From Odontocerum albicorne (Eukaryota; Arthropoda; Insecta; Trichoptera; Odontoceridae), in the NCBI GenBank assembly GCA_949825065.1, contig OX463847.1, positions 40,024,831-40,088,830 of the forward strand: a stretch of 64,000 bases of DNA, written 5' to 3'. Under the pieces are notes generated by a model, which saw nothing but the letters and a program-made list of their open reading frames with translations, made no database searches and had not been told where the DNA came from. Of the stretch, positions 21,271-33,559 are shown piece after piece. Every line of letters begins with the position of its first letter. Within the stretch, counting starts at the first letter, position 1. Position numbers and translations under genes: made by a program.

Positions 21271-21453
21271 TTAACCTGGTGGGTTTATTGCCGTGTGGCA
21301 ATCTCTTCCAACCAACCAGAAACATGTTTTTATAGGCCCTAAATGTTAACCAGACTGGATTCCTATTTTAAAAAAATCTGGATTCCAGCGGGGATCGAAC
21401 CCGCAACCTCCGGATCGGAAGACTAGTGTCTTACCACCAGGCCACGGACTGTG
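21271..21453 (-). mobile_element. SINE-A, full length, best copy
   Basis: The minus strand starts with CCGTGGCCTGGTGGTAAGAC (A box), then GGGTTCGATCCCCGCTGG (B box), a middle with CCAGACTGG, GTTAACATTTAGGGCC and TATAAAAA, and the tail TTGGAAGAGATTGCC, CGGCAATAAACCC, ACCAGGTT, then A. The head would be read by RNA polymerase III. It is the reference for the family here. It is not a tRNA gene because no acceptor stem closes and the body continues. Confidence 0.85.
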
Positions 21454-21976
21454 TATTTATAAAGAATTTTCAATTACTTATGAAGTCTGAAACTTTTTTC
21501 AGCGAAAAAAATTAAAGCTTTTTGAGAAATTTTAGGTTTTAGTAGAAATTAAATAAATTTATTTACTTTGAAGCTTTTGTTGGTTCCCAATGGTGTCTGT
21601 TTTTGGGTTTGTCCCCTTTAATTGCTCACATAAAAACACTTAGTCCAATGTAATTACACAGTAGGGCCGGATATTTTTATTATAATTACAAGCACGTCCT
21701 AAAATCTTACAATGATACCATATTAATTCTAGGGGAAAACTCTTAACGGAGTACTAGAAATAAACATATTTATGAGGATTAAATAAAATGGGAAAAGAAA
21801 GAAAATGTTAAAAAAATCTCGTGTTCCTTAATTTTGTGTTGTTAAACAGGATTATGGATTCAATGAAAGAGAATTTTTTTTCCGAGAAAATTTCAATTAA
21901 GAGAAATAATAGACTTACGTTTTTGAGTTAATGAGAAACGAAAAAATATATATAAAAAACACATTAAATTTAAATG
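21454..21976. other. Unassigned A+T-rich spacer
   Basis: No recognised feature up to the mariner end. Confidence 0.4.
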
Positions 21977-22514
21977 TTAGGTGTTAATATAAGTTGTGTC
22001 CGTTTTTTTCCAAATTTAAAAACGAACACCAAAAGTAAAACAAAATGGTAAAGGTTATACGTCATTCGAAAGAAAATTTTCTGCTCTATAAGATACTGTG
22101 TTTGCTTTTACGTTACATATATTATTTTATTTGATTACAAGCCTTCAAAATGGAATGTCACGTAGACGAAAGTGAGCATTTTCGACACCTCCTTCTGTTC
22201 GCGTTCAATCGAGGGAATAAATATTTGCGATATTTGCGACGTGTTCAGTGAAGATGCTATGAATGAAAGAACAGCTCGTCGATGGTTTTTCCTTCAATAA
22301 TGACGTCGAATTGCGGAAATGGTTGGACGAATTTCTCGAGTCCAGATCGAATGGTTTTTATCGCACAGGCATTGAAAAACTTGTAGAACGTTGGCAAGAA
22401 GTTGTAAATAATGAAGACGAATACGTTATTGACTAATTTGTTGTATTTTTTTTTGTTGTCCTCTTGTTCTCTTCATTTGGAAAAAAAACGGACACAACTT
22501 ATGTTAACACCCAA
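21977..22514 (+). mobile_element. Cecropia-like mariner, deletion derivative (copy A)
   Basis: The left end is TTAGGTGTTAATATAAGTTG; the right end is its inverse, TTGGGTGTTAACATAAGTTG. Both continue with TGTCCGTTTTTT. TA follows the right end. Length is 538 bp against ~1.3 kb expected, because most of the transposase gene is missing. This copy keeps a genuine transposase 3' end, which the related copy at 58 kb lacks. Confidence 0.85.
22150..22436 (+). pseudogene. Deleted mariner transposase
   Basis: It starts MECHVDESEHFRHLLLFAFN as in the 58-kb copy, then breaks by frameshift. The end reads GFYRTGIEKLVERWQEVVNN followed by EDEYVID and a stop, a standard mariner C-terminus. The central catalytic region with all three D residues is absent. 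Confidence 0.85.
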
Positions 22515-22516
22515 TA

Positions 22517-24554
22517 GAAGGATCTTCTGTTGATAACGTAACCTCTGTTTTAATGGGACTCTCTCTGTGGGATCTGGAGGCACAGCGTTGTGTGGCGATT
22601 ATGCTTCTCCGTAAAGGCTTAAGCGCGAGGATTAGTCATGCCCTTCGCTTTCATCTCTTGCCAGGGATGGACGGTCACACGAGTATTAAAGCCTGCTTAT
22701 AGGTTCAGTTGTCAACTTGGCACCAGTACTGATCATCCTTTGATCCTCAAGATACTTCATCTAGGAAGTAACTTTGAATCTGTGAAACCTTTTAATATAG
22801 GCAAGCCGCCCACATTAGAATGAGTTGTGCCATCACTCTTTATGTTAAAAATGTTCAAATAAGAGAATCAGTATAATACATGAAATTTAATTAAATAAAC
22901 AGAAAATAATTAGACAATTTAAATATTCAGCTTTGAGTTTTAAAAATTATGCGTTACATGGCAAATATGTTGCGTTTAATAGATCAAATCAATCATATAA
23001 ATAATAATTGAATAACATATTATCTAAAGTCTAACCATGCAGGTCTCATTTCCCGCAACCAGATCCTTTTCAATACGTATTCTATAAAGGTGACTAACCA
23101 CCGTACGTACAGTGGTCCATTCAAAAGAAACGTATAATTAATAATTTCATCTTGTTCATTCTTATTATATTCCACCACGGTTTTGATTAGTATAGATTTC
23201 AGGATTAATTGAAACTTACTAAGAAAAAAATTGAAACAGAAATGATTTTAAGCAATCATTTAATCATTTTTCATTATTTAACTGTATATTAGACCTTCTT
23301 TACCAACAGTTAAACTAGTAGACACATTTTGATTCAGGAAGGCTCGAGCTATAGCCACCAGTTTAACTGTCATATTGCGCTGGTTAAGCGTTACGATATT
23401 AATCAGTACTGTAACGGGTATCAAGGAAAATGACTTCGAACCGGCTCGTTAACTGAATATTATAGGCTTGACTGCGCTAGCATAAGGGGTTGTTGTAGGG
23501 TAATGTAGAAAATACGAGAAATAGACTATCTACTTTACAATCTAGCTAGTCCTCGACCACCAGGACTTTTCGAGGGCCCTGGTGCAAATTTGGTAACCTG
23601 TCATTTATTCCTATTGAAAAGCTTTTTTCTCTACATCATTAATATTAACCCCCCAATTTTTCCTCAACGTTTGTAAAACAATTTGTTAATTGGTAAGAAA
23701 ACATTGCTACTGGTATGCCATATAAGCCAACTGTTTTTTGAACTGTAGAATAAAGTTATTAACTAAGATAACTATTTGTACAACACTTGTTACTTTTGTT
23801 AGTTTTGTACAGATATTTATAGAACTTAAATAAACATTTAAAGCGCAAGCAGGTAAACATAATACGAGATATTTAAATTTGAAGTGTTACTTAAAAGTGT
23901 TAAATAAATTAATATAAACTTATTTAATTTAGTTTTGCGCACTGCTAGCTTGCTGATAAAACATGTGTTGGATTAACGGTTTATTTTTAAATATTTAAAA
24001 CTTAAAATGTATAAAACTGAACATATATAATAAAACACAATAAAACTCATATATGGAGAAAGTTTATGAAAGGAAAGAGCGAGGGCAAAAATAATAAAAA
24101 GCAGTGAGATATAATATTTGTTAGATTTTCAGTAAAAATTGCTTGGGAAATAGTGGTACTTTTGTTTCCTTTCTCGGTCTTTATTGGGGAATAAATCTTC
24201 TCCGAAAACGTATTGCTCTGCCCTCTAATCCTGCAGCCCTTTTACGGTTAACCCTTCCGAAATCTTTAGCTCCATTTATATCAATTATTTCCAAAATAAA
24301 CTGAATATCGTTAAATTTGTACGAAAATAAACTTAAATGGCTATAATTTGTAAATAGTGCTTTATTTTTCTTCTTCCTTCTATATTTCTTTCTCTTATGA
24401 ACTAGCTATCATTATATAACATGTAAGATTTTGAAACTGTAATAGATTTACGGTTTCAACACTTTAAATTTAGCAACAAGGTTTACGATGTTTTTTTTGA
24501 TATTTGGGAATAAAACAAATTACATAATTTGAAAAAAAAATATAAAACACCCTT
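22517..24554. other. Unassigned DNA
   Basis: About 2 kb with no confident feature. The part at 22520-22830 is less A+T-rich and has a 61-codon frame without motif. A G+C-richer patch lies near 23540-23590. Confidence 0.35.
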
Positions 24555-25560
24555 GTACGTTAGTGCCCATTTCGATATATGGAATTGAAGTCTGAAATTT
24601 AAGGAGTAGTGATTATATGTTACATAATATGATACATATATTGGGAATCGAAGTCTGAAATTTAAGGAATAGTGATTATACATACATATATCGGGAATTG
24701 AAGTCTAAAATTTCAGGAATAGTGATTTACATGCATATATCGGGAATTGAAGTCTGAAATTTCAGGAATAGTGATTATACAATACATGCATATATCAGGA
24801 ATTAAAGTCTGAAGTTTCAGGAATAGTGATTATACTTGCATATATCAGGAATGGAAGCCTGAAATTTAAGGAATAGTGATTATAAATGCATATATCAGGA
24901 ATTGAGGTCTTAAATTTCACGAATAGTGATGATACATGCATATATCAGGAATTGAAGTCTGAAATTTCAGGAATAGTGATTATACATGCATATATCAGGA
25001 ATTTAAGTCTGAAATTTCAGGAATAGTGATAATACATACATATATCGGGAATAGATGGCTGAAATTTTAGGAATAGTAATTATACATACATATATCGGGA
25101 ATCAAAGTCTGAAATTTAAGTAATAGTGATTATACTTACATATAACGGGAATTGATGGCTGAAATTTCAGGAATAGTGATTATACATACATATATCGCGA
25201 ATTGATGGCTGAAATTTCAGGAATATTGATTATACATATGTACATATATCGAGAATCGAAGTTTGAAATTTAAGGAATAGTGATTATACATACATATATC
25301 GGGAATTGCTGGCTGAAATTTCAGGAATAGTGATTATACATACATATATTGGGAATTGATGGCTGAAATTTCAGGAATAGTGATTATACATGCATATATC
25401 AGGAATCGAAGTCTGAAATTTCAGGAATAATGATTATACATGCATATATCAGGAATTGAAGTCTGAAATTTCAGGAATAGTGATTGTACATACATATTTT
25501 AGGAATTGAAGTATGAAATTTCAGAAATAGGGATTATACATGCATGTATCAATGAAACAG
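24555..25560. repeat. ~50-bp minisatellite, about 20 units
   Basis: Units contain CATATATCGGGAATTGAAGT or CATATATCAGGAATTGAAGT, then CTGAAATTTCAGGAATAGTG and ATTATACA. GATGGCTGAAATT and AAGTCTGAAATT variants cluster. A frame at 24483-24683 partly overlaps by chance. Confidence 0.95.
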
Positions 25561-26489
25561 GAATTTTACTTATATACGTATTATTTTGTTTACTATGTCT
25601 TTTCGAATCGTAGCATTAGGTTTAAATTTTTCTCTGTGATTGATCTTCGTGGTGCGTGCAGACCGCGTGGGCTGCAAGGCGATGATTCTGAGAATTAGGG
25701 CACTAACCTACTAAAAACAATAAAATTTCACAATGAAAGCATATCGGCACTGTATTCAATATTTACGATATTAAAGTTTTTAAGAACAAAAACGATTTTA
25801 CTCTTTATTGACGTATTCATAGCTAAACACTTCTTATATGGTTGAGATGCGCATATAAAAGCTACAATAAAGTAAAAAATATATAGTTAATATGATGATA
25901 TTAACAGAGACAAATCAAATAAAGAGCGGAGACAAAATAAACACGTGTATCTTGTGTGACGGGCGATAGACGACGTGGTATTGGGGCACCGCATCTTACC
26001 ACTGAAACAACCAGAATTGCCTTATTTTGGATTATTATAATACTTCATGGAAGGTAAAATGTTTTAAAAATTATGTGATAAGGAAATTATTACTTACCAT
26101 AAGAATTATTTATTAGTTAAATTTTTTTAAATATTTTTTTATCTGGAAAGAGAAGGGTTGGGATATGTAATCCAAATAAAAGTAAAAGCCGGAACATGTG
26201 TGTATTATTTCGAGTTTGAAGACTTTATGATTTGAGCTGAATATATGGAGAGTGTAATCAGAAAAGTTTTTTGGAGATTTTTGAGTTTTTTATGGTTACG
26301 TTCAAGTCCTTTGTCATTAATTTTCTATATAGTTTTTTTTTGCATAATAACGGAATTGAAAACATTGTAGATAAATTCTTGGATAAAACATAAAGGATTT
26401 TTTAAATTCTTGGATAAAACACAGATGGCGTCGTTAATTTGCCTTAGTCTTGTGACATTTGAGAAGTGTAATGTATGATATTAAAAAAA
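25561..26489. other. Unassigned A+T-rich spacer
   Basis: No recognised feature. A 20-bp direct duplication (AAATTCTTGGATAAAACA) lies near 26370 and 26404. Confidence 0.4.
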
Positions 26490-26783
26490 TGGAGTCGTAT
26501 ACAATACCACAACGCGTTCAAATTGAGAATTATTTTATGTATTGTAATCTCCGGAAACGGTGATGTTAATTGACCACCAAGATCATGTGATCTGACACCG
26601 TTGGACTATTTTCTTTGAGTTACGTAAAAAGCCAGGTCTATAAGATTGACCCCCAATTAATTCCTGAGCTGAAGGATGAAATTATTTGCGGTATTGGTGA
26701 GTTAGAACCGCAATTATGCCAAAATGTAATCGAAAATTTTGACAAAAAAGTGAACACCTGTCGAGCTGCAAGAGGTGGACATA
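26490..26783 (+). pseudogene. Tc1/mariner-related transposase, internally deleted
   Basis: It begins with a start-like MESYTIPQRVQIENYF, resembling the N-terminus of a widespread insect transposase type. It jumps directly to NGDVN, stop, PPRSCDLTPLDYFL, stop, then VKSQVYKIDPQLIPELKDEI and ELEPQLCQNVIENFDKKVNT, ending CRAARGGHT. The last part carries the third acidic site (LTPLD) and the usual C-terminus. Two W codons appear to have become stops and there is a frameshift. Most of the catalytic domain is lost. The apparent continuation after 26783 is SINE-B sequence. Confidence 0.8.
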
Positions 26784-26784
26784 C

Positions 26785-26980
26785 CCTTTACTATTGCACG
26801 TGTAGAGACAATAAAACTGGCAAACGTATTTGGTGCGTGCACGATTGTTACCTGGCAAACACCTTTACCTGAATGGTATCATTTTTTTTTATTTATTTGG
26901 GTGACATCGGGTATCAAATCCGAAACCCCTAGGAGAAAGTCAATAATTTTACCAACTGAGCGGCGGAGGTCATCAAAGTA
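26785..26980 (-). mobile_element. SINE-B copy
   Basis: The minus strand has CCTCCGCCGCTCAGTTGGTA (A box) and GGATTTGATACCCG (B box), then AATAAATA, CAGGTAAAGGTGTTTGCC, GTGCACGCACCAAATACG and a terminal CACGTGCAATAG. A second copy lies in the opposite orientation at 27873-28040. The body differs from SINE-A. Confidence 0.7.
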
Positions 26981-27048
26981 GCGTTAAGATGGTTTGAATA
27001 CGTATATGAAGAGTACTAATGTCGAAATAAATATCTTTCGTCAATTGT

Positions 27049-27715
27049 TCTCGAGGAAGTTAATTCTAGGAAACGTGGTTGGATTTTGTAGATATCGAAA
27101 GAAGGAAGAATTTTGTGGATATCTAGAAGAAGTTAGTTCTAGGAAACGTGGTTGGATTTTGTAGATATCGAAAGAAGGAAGAATTTTGTGGATATCTAGA
27201 AGAAGTTAGTTCTAGGAAACGTGGTTGGATTTTGTAGATATCGAAAGAAGGAAGAATTTTGTGGATATCTCGAGGAAGTTAGTTCTAGGAAACGTGGTTG
27301 GATTTTGTAGATATCGAAAGAAGGAAGAATTTAGTGGATATCTCGAGGAAGTTAGTTCTAGGAAACGTGGTTGGATTTTGTAGATATCGAAAGAAGGAAG
27401 AATTTTGTGGATATCTCGAAGAAGTTAGTTCTAGGAAACGTGGTTGGATTTTGTAGATATCGAAAGAAGGAAGAATTTTGTGGATATCTCGAGGAAGTTA
27501 GTTCTAGGAAACGTGGTTGGATTTTGTAGATATCGAAAGAAGGAAGAATTTTGTGGATATCTCGAGGAAGTTAGTTCTAGGAAACATGGTTGGATTTTGT
27601 GATATGATATCGAGAGAAGGAAGAATTTTGTGGATATCTCGAGGAAGTTAGTTCTAGGAAACGTGGTTGGATTTTGTGATATGATATCGAAAGAAGGTAG
27701 AGTAAGGTCAAAAAT
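27049..27715. repeat. 73-bp minisatellite, nine units
   Basis: CTAGGAAACGTGGTTGGATT recurs at 27066, 27139, 27212, 27285, 27358, 27431, 27504 and 27577 (73-bp spacing), then at 27654 (77 bp). The last two units carry a 4-bp insertion (GTGATATGATATCG). Units are almost identical, so the array was homogenised recently. Confidence 0.97.
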
Positions 27716-27872
27716 GATGGTTATAGAAAGAGGTATGGTTAAAAGTGTGTATGGGTTAACTCAAAGTAACTGGAACAGGTTGATAAGTTATGTTATCTGA
27801 GCAGTTTATTTACACGTGATGAGCGAGTTGAAATGTACATTGAAATAATATACGTTTCAATGTACGTACCTT

Positions 27873-28040
27873 CTTCGGGTTTCGGATTTGATACCCGATG
27901 TCACCAAAATAAATAAAAAAAAAAGGATCCCATTCAGGTAAATGTGTTTGCCAGGTAACAATCGTGCACGCACCGAATACGTTTACCAGTTTTATAGCAT
28001 CTACACGTGCAATAGTAAATGCACGTGCAATAGTAGTTTT
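27873..28040 (+). mobile_element. SINE-B copy, 5'-truncated
   Basis: It contains GGATTTGATACCCGATGTCA, CCATTCAGGTAAATGTGTTT, CGTGCACGCACCGAATACG and a duplicated GCACGTGCAATAGTA end. The A-box part is missing. With the copy at 26.8 kb it brackets the 73-bp array in inverted orientation. Confidence 0.7.
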
Positions 28041-28794
28041 CATATGTCGATTATACTTAAAGGATATTTTTACTTTTACTGTTTATTTTTATTTTAACCT
28101 TTACTTTGTACGTTTTGATTATGTATTATTCCTTACATAATTGAATAATTTTGCTATTTAATTTATTTCTCAAAAGAACCCACTTATTTTCCATCCCTTA
28201 TTCAATTTCTCATTCACATCTAATTAAATCCGAATCAAATCAAATTGCCTGTCCCGAATTAATTATTTCTATTTATTTTCTTTATTTTCTATGAATGAAG
28301 CAGCCATCAAGGGGCACTTGAAGAAATAATTTAGACGACATTTTGTTTGATTACATCTTCTAATTAATGAGAAGGGTTTCGTCTTTCATCAATTTTCTCC
28401 GCCAATTTATTTTTTCCTCGGCAAATTGCCAGTATTATGTTTTAAATGATTACGTTTTTCCACCTCGTAAGATTATTTTTCTTTATTTCTACGTGTATTT
28501 TCATATGTAACTATTATACTTAATGAATATATATACATTTTGCAAGTATTCATAAATATTGGTATGAATAAGTGTATCTGTGTTTTGTATGTTTAAATCT
28601 ATGAATGTATGTGTACATGAATATATTCTGTCGCTTGATTGATTGATAATATGTAAAAAAATATATTTAAATGTCTTGGATTTATTTGAATGAATAACCT
28701 AGGGTGATGTTTTCTTTGTTGTCTTTTTTGTACATAGTGAAGGTGTGGGGTGGAAAAAGGGAGTTCTTATTCGGGATTAGTGCCCATTTTTATC
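28041..28794. other. Unassigned A+T-rich spacer
   Basis: No recognised feature. Confidence 0.4.
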
Positions 28795-29330
28795 TGCAGA
28801 TTGAAAATTTAACTAAAAAATAGGATGTAAAGATAGAAAGGCTGTGGCTGCAGTTAGTAGGCTGGGAACATCTCCACATCTGCAAATGTTTAGAAAACAT
28901 ATTTGGTAAGAAACAGAAGGAAGTAGATATTCCAAGATGTGATAGTAAGTAGAAAAAGGAAGTAAAATCTTCCACTATGTGATAGTTAGTAGAAAAAGGA
29001 TGTAGATTTTTCAATATGTGATAATTAGTAGAAAAAAGATGGAGATCTTCTAATATGTGATAGTAAGTAGAAAAAAGAAGTAAATATTTCAATATGTGAT
29101 AGTTAGTAGAAAAGGATGTAGATCTTTCAATATGTGATAGTAAGTAGAAAAAAGAAGTAAATCTTTCAATATGTGATAGTTAGTAGAAAAAGGAAGTAGA
29201 TCTTTCAATATGTGATAATTAGTAGAAAAAGGAAGTAGATTTTCCAATATATGTTAGTTACCCGTTAGATATTATGTAGAGTATGTGTGTAGTGTTCATA
29301 TAAAATCATAAATTTTGATAAGACCTAACA
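28795..29330. repeat. Family E repeat (copy 1) with ~40-bp array
   Basis: The flanks GCAGATTGAAAAT, ATGTTTAGAAAACATATTTG and GTAGTGTTCATAT align with the element at 49930-50340. Inside, the segment AATATGTGATAGTTAGTAGA plus AAAAGGAAGTAGATCTTTC is tandemly repeated about nine times (28920-29262). The two copies of family E have expanded different internal segments. Confidence 0.75.
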
Positions 29331-29589
29331 AAAACGGTTGTCTTCAAGTGCTCCTTAAAGCTATGAACACCAGTCATATAACTTATACTCCGATATATAC
29401 CGTTTTACAACACAGACCCAGCAATGACAAAAACCTTATCATAATACCCCGCTATTAAATCAATTATACAAAGTAAGGGTGCTAGAATTAAGTGTGAAAG
29501 TTACATAACCATTAACTTACTGAGTGCTATAAGTAAACTATTGTTATGCTATAAGAGACTTGAATCGTCGTGTATCTATATGTGTCAAA
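29331..29589. other. Spacer between arrays
   Basis: No recognised feature. Confidence 0.35.
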
Positions 29590-30085
29590 TAGTGAATTTA
29601 TCATTGCGTCTCGATATGTGAGCAAAGAAAAAATATATCATTTTGTCTGAAAAAAACGCATTTATCATCGTCTATTTGTGTTTATAAACGCTTTTAGCAT
29701 TATGTTTCAATATGTGTTCGAAAAAACACATTTATCATCGTGTCTATGTGTCCGAATAAACACATTTATCATCGTCTATTTGTGTCCATAAACGCTTTTA
29801 GCATTATGTTTCAATATGTGCCCGAAAAAAACACATTTATCATCGTGTCTATGTGTCCGAATAAACGCATTTACCATAGTTTATTTGTGTCCATAAACGT
29901 TTTTAGCATTATGTTTCAATATGTGACCGAAAAAATACATTTATCATCGTGTCTATGTGTCCGAATAAACGCATTTATCATCGTGTCTCCATATGTATTC
30001 GAAAAAACACATTTATCATCGTGTCCGAATAAACGCATTTATCATCGTGTTACGATATATGATATGTCCTAAAAACGCATTTATT
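29590..30085. repeat. Complex tandem array with short subrepeats
   Basis: Modules such as ACGCATTTATCATCGTGTCT, ATGTGTCCGAATAAACGCAT and ACGCTTTTAGCATTATGTTT recur in mixed order; a ~135-bp compound unit (29645-29925) appears about twice. A 110-codon plus-strand frame is an artefact of this array. Confidence 0.85.
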
Positions 30086-31239
30086 ACACATTTATTTTAT
30101 AAGAAAGAATTTAGAATTTGAATACAAGTAAAACATTTTTTCAAGTTCACAGAGGCATAAAAATGGAACACCGTTATCACAAAAACTAAAATGCTGTCCT
30201 CAACAGTCATTTACAGGACAAAAGTTTCAAAAGAAAACTTTCTCACCTTTTCCCCTCTCGAAAACCTCCAATAATTCTATAGTTTCTGACATCCCTCGTG
30301 AAAGTTTAAGATGTACCCTTAATTCGCTCGCCGGTTCATTTTTCTCTCCATTTTTCTCAACAGCCTCGAGTCAAGTGCGACCACAATAGAGATAACTGAT
30401 TTAGAAAAGACTCAGCAAAAATGAGATTTAAGATAAAACATTTATAGATGGATTCAGATATTTTTATTCAATAATCAAACTATTAGAAAAATAATATTTT
30501 GTAACAATAAATTATTAATTTGATCTCTTTATACTATTAGAGGTTAAGAGTTCCATTCCCGTTGGTGACCAGAATTCTTTAAATATAATTCTAGCCTGTT
30601 TTTCCCTTCAGATATCTTTAACATATATAAGGTTGATTGAAATAGACTACCGTCAATGTTGTACTGTGTATCTAAAAAATCAAAAGTGTGTAACAATTTT
30701 CAAAGTAATTTATTTACTTTTTCAAAGATTATTTTAAATAAATTGAAAAGAAAATTTTAATGAGAATTTAATATACTTTTAACTTAAAAGAATTTGAATG
30801 ATATCTATTCAAATCTAAAAATAAAACCTTTTTTTTTTCAAAGTTCGCAGAAAAATACAAGTCAGTGTTGTTTTGCAAGTTAAAAAAGTTTGAAAATTAT
30901 CCTATCTTACCTTCATGGTTGAACTTTTATTTTTATGCATCAAATCTTAAATAAAACCGAGAACGCTGAGCAATGAGAGAAATATTATAAAAATATGTAT
31001 TTAGCATTGCAGATTACTATAACTTATTATTAAAAGTTCAAGTATAGGATATTTAAGGCCATACTGAAAACTTATTTCAGGATATTAAAGTACATAGTAA
31101 ATATCTTGTGTTTGAAGTTGTAATAGCAAATATAAAGCTGAAATACATTTTATTTCAAAGCCTATTGTAATTTAGTTAAGAAAATTGAAACACTGAAGGA
31201 AATTCTAATATATAAATAAATTAAATTGCTCTCAAAATG
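30086..31239. other. Unassigned A+T-rich spacer
   Basis: No recognised feature. Confidence 0.4.
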
Positions 31240-31600
31240 AATCAAGGAGCCGTATAAATATTTAAATTCAAAATTAATGAATGAGCCTATAAAATATATA
31301 AATTCAAAATTAATGAAGGAGTCGTATAAATATCTAAATTCAAAATGAATGAAGGAGCCGCATAAATATCTAAATTCAAAATGAATGAAGGAGCCGGATA
31401 AATATCTAAATTCGAAATGATTGAAGGAGCCGTAAAAATTTCTTAATTCAAAATGATTGAAGGAGCCGTTAAATATCTTGATTCAAAATAAATTCAGGAG
31501 CCGTAAAAATATCTAAATTCAAAATAAATGAAGGAGCTGTATAAATACATAAATTTAAAATGAATGAAGGAGCCGTATAAATATCGAAATTTAAAAAAGG
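31240..31600. repeat. ~36-bp minisatellite, about ten units
   Basis: Units read approximately AAATTCAAAATGAATGAAGG then AGCCGTATAAATATCT, with frequent point changes. The array is moderately diverged. Confidence 0.9.
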
Positions 31601-32002
31601 CTTTGTCAACATTTAATTGTTTTAGAGATAAATATGTCTGTGTGGAATGGACGATGTGAAATGATGAGGTAGGGGGATGAAATAATGGAAGGATGGTATT
31701 GGGAGGTCTTTTCACTGAGGAAAAAATGAAGTATGATAAACAGACGAGTATATATATAGTACAACGGTTGTTTATTCATCTGATAGGAAAATATTTGTCC
31801 TCACTGCCTACCTCAACACAGATATGGCTTGATGGTATCATATATGTTATATGTTGTTATATGTCTTGGAAAAAAAAACAGCAATACCAAAACGTTTATT
31901 GAGCGTAGTTAATTCCTTAACTTTTTATCGCGATGAAATAATTGAAATGATATACGATTCAATGATAATGATAAGTAATAATAATAATAATAGTGAATAG
32001 TT
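31601..32002. other. Spacer with an AAT microsatellite
   Basis: An ATA-trinucleotide run lies at about 31976-31993. The 69-codon frame 31693-31902 has no motif. Confidence 0.4.
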
Positions 32003-32095
32003 GACAACCTCCGTGGCCTAGTTGGTAAGAAGCCTGCTTGTCCGGAGTTACAGGTTCTATTTCTGCTGAAACCTAGATACTCGTGTGTTCTCTAA
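32003..32095 (+). mobile_element. SINE-A head fragment
   Basis: CCTCCGTGGCCTAGTTGGTA (A box) and ACAGGTTCTATTTCTGCTG (B-box region) match the tRNA-like head. The tail is not clearly present. Confidence 0.7.
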
Positions 32096-32929
32096 AAGGT
32101 GCTATATAAAGTGTCCGTTTAGTATTATTATTCAGACCTTTTTTTAAAGACGTTGTCAAACTCGTTCAAGGAGTTGTGAGCTGTCCAGTATTACTAGAAA
32201 TATTCGCGTTAAATGTTCTTAACAAATACACTAGAATAGGGACTAATCTCAATCACATACGCTAGAATGGGTTTTCCAGCCGCTGTACCTGTTGGGAGAA
32301 TTTTGACATATGGCATATCATATTGTTAAAAATAGTAGTAAATTAACTTCTTAGACTGGGGACATTAGAAGCTCTCATCAATTTATTAAAGCAACTTCTG
32401 AACACATACATATTTTTAATATGTCTAAATTTTTTTTGTCGGTAATTGAGAATTCTAATGTAATTGGGATAAACCTGAATGGTGAATAAAAACAAATCAA
32501 CAAAATTCTTCAAAATTTCTTCTATTTCTTCCTTAGCCACGTTTCTAAACCTGTTTTCTTGATGAATATCTTGAAGATCAATGCTCTTAGCCCTTCAACA
32601 CACTAAATGTCCCGGAAAAAAGACAATATTCCACATAAACAAACCCTTGATCACCAGAAAAATAAAAGATGATCTTTTTCAACTTGATTGGAACATTTCC
32701 GCATCCACTGTAAAGCAAAAGAGTTTGAGTCATGAACACGAAAGGGAAATAAAAACATTTTAGGTAAATGGCCCATTACATCTCTGTTCGAGGGAGGCGC
32801 GTTCAGACAAAAACTATCGTTTATCACTATGCGGCGTCAATTCTAGGGATGTAACGGTAAAAACATCCACCTTCTTAAACAGTGGTGGAACAGCATCCAT
32901 TGGCTATCATTGTGTATTTCTTTAACTGA
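32096..32929. other. Unassigned spacer
   Basis: Two short frames (32343-32540, 32581-32763) show no motif. Confidence 0.35.
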
Positions 32930-33180
32930 CTAAACAACAATCAAGAAAGGAGCCTTGAGATGATTTGGTCACGTTGAAACAATGAATTTCCAAAGACAAA
33001 AGGCGAGGAAAAGGTAGACTGAGAAAAAAGTGGAAGAAAATAATTTAAGAAATTTTAACCGAGAGAAAGCTACGATTGTAAAAAGAACTTTTAAAAACTT
33101 CTTCTGTATGGCTTCTCATGATTATCCTATAGGAAATCGATCACTAGGCAGACTCCCAAAAGAGATGAAAGGATGGCTAA
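32930..33180 (+). pseudogene. LINE C-terminal scrap
   Basis: It reads LRWFGHVETMNFQRQKARKR with a one-base shift, the WFGHVERM motif downstream of the reverse transcriptase in a LINE type common in Lepidoptera. The remainder is decayed. Confidence 0.55.
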
Positions 33181-33559
33181 TTGACTACATCCCAGGAATA
33201 ATGTAGAAAAAAACTGATTAAGTATCTTGTACAATAAGAAGTTATATTGTCATAGGACTGCAGTCAGGTAGTATAGTCCATGTAGAAGAGTCTTTATAAA
33301 CACAATATAATTTATGTAACCCTCCATTAAACATATCAGATTTTTATGTCAATAATTCTTATTGACCCCGTATGCACAGGTCGGAGATTTAATCACCCAG
33401 CACTTGTGTTCAGTTAGAGATTCTGCAAAAAATCATGCAACTCAATGTGTGTCAACCAGGTATATGCCAAAGTTATTTTTGCAACGAATCTTGAAAATTA
33501 ATCTTACAGTATCAAAATCTATTAAGAAGATTATCCTCAATAGTGTTTTACTATCAAGT
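33181..33559. other. Unassigned spacer
   Basis: The 76-codon frame at 33362-33592 shows no motif. Confidence 0.3.

Noticed and set aside
21340..21453. tRNA gene
   Set aside because: A- and B-box-like sequences are present, but the acceptor stem does not close and the element continues into the SINE body and tail; the same applies to the other heads.
26784..26872. C-terminal extension of the transposase remnant
   Set aside because: The extra residues are SINE-B sequence read through by chance; the same text occurs at 28.0 kb in SINE-B.
27049..27715. CRISPR array
   Set aside because: Units are contiguous tandem repeats without unique spacers, there are no cas genes, and the DNA is eukaryotic in character. 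The same holds for all other arrays.
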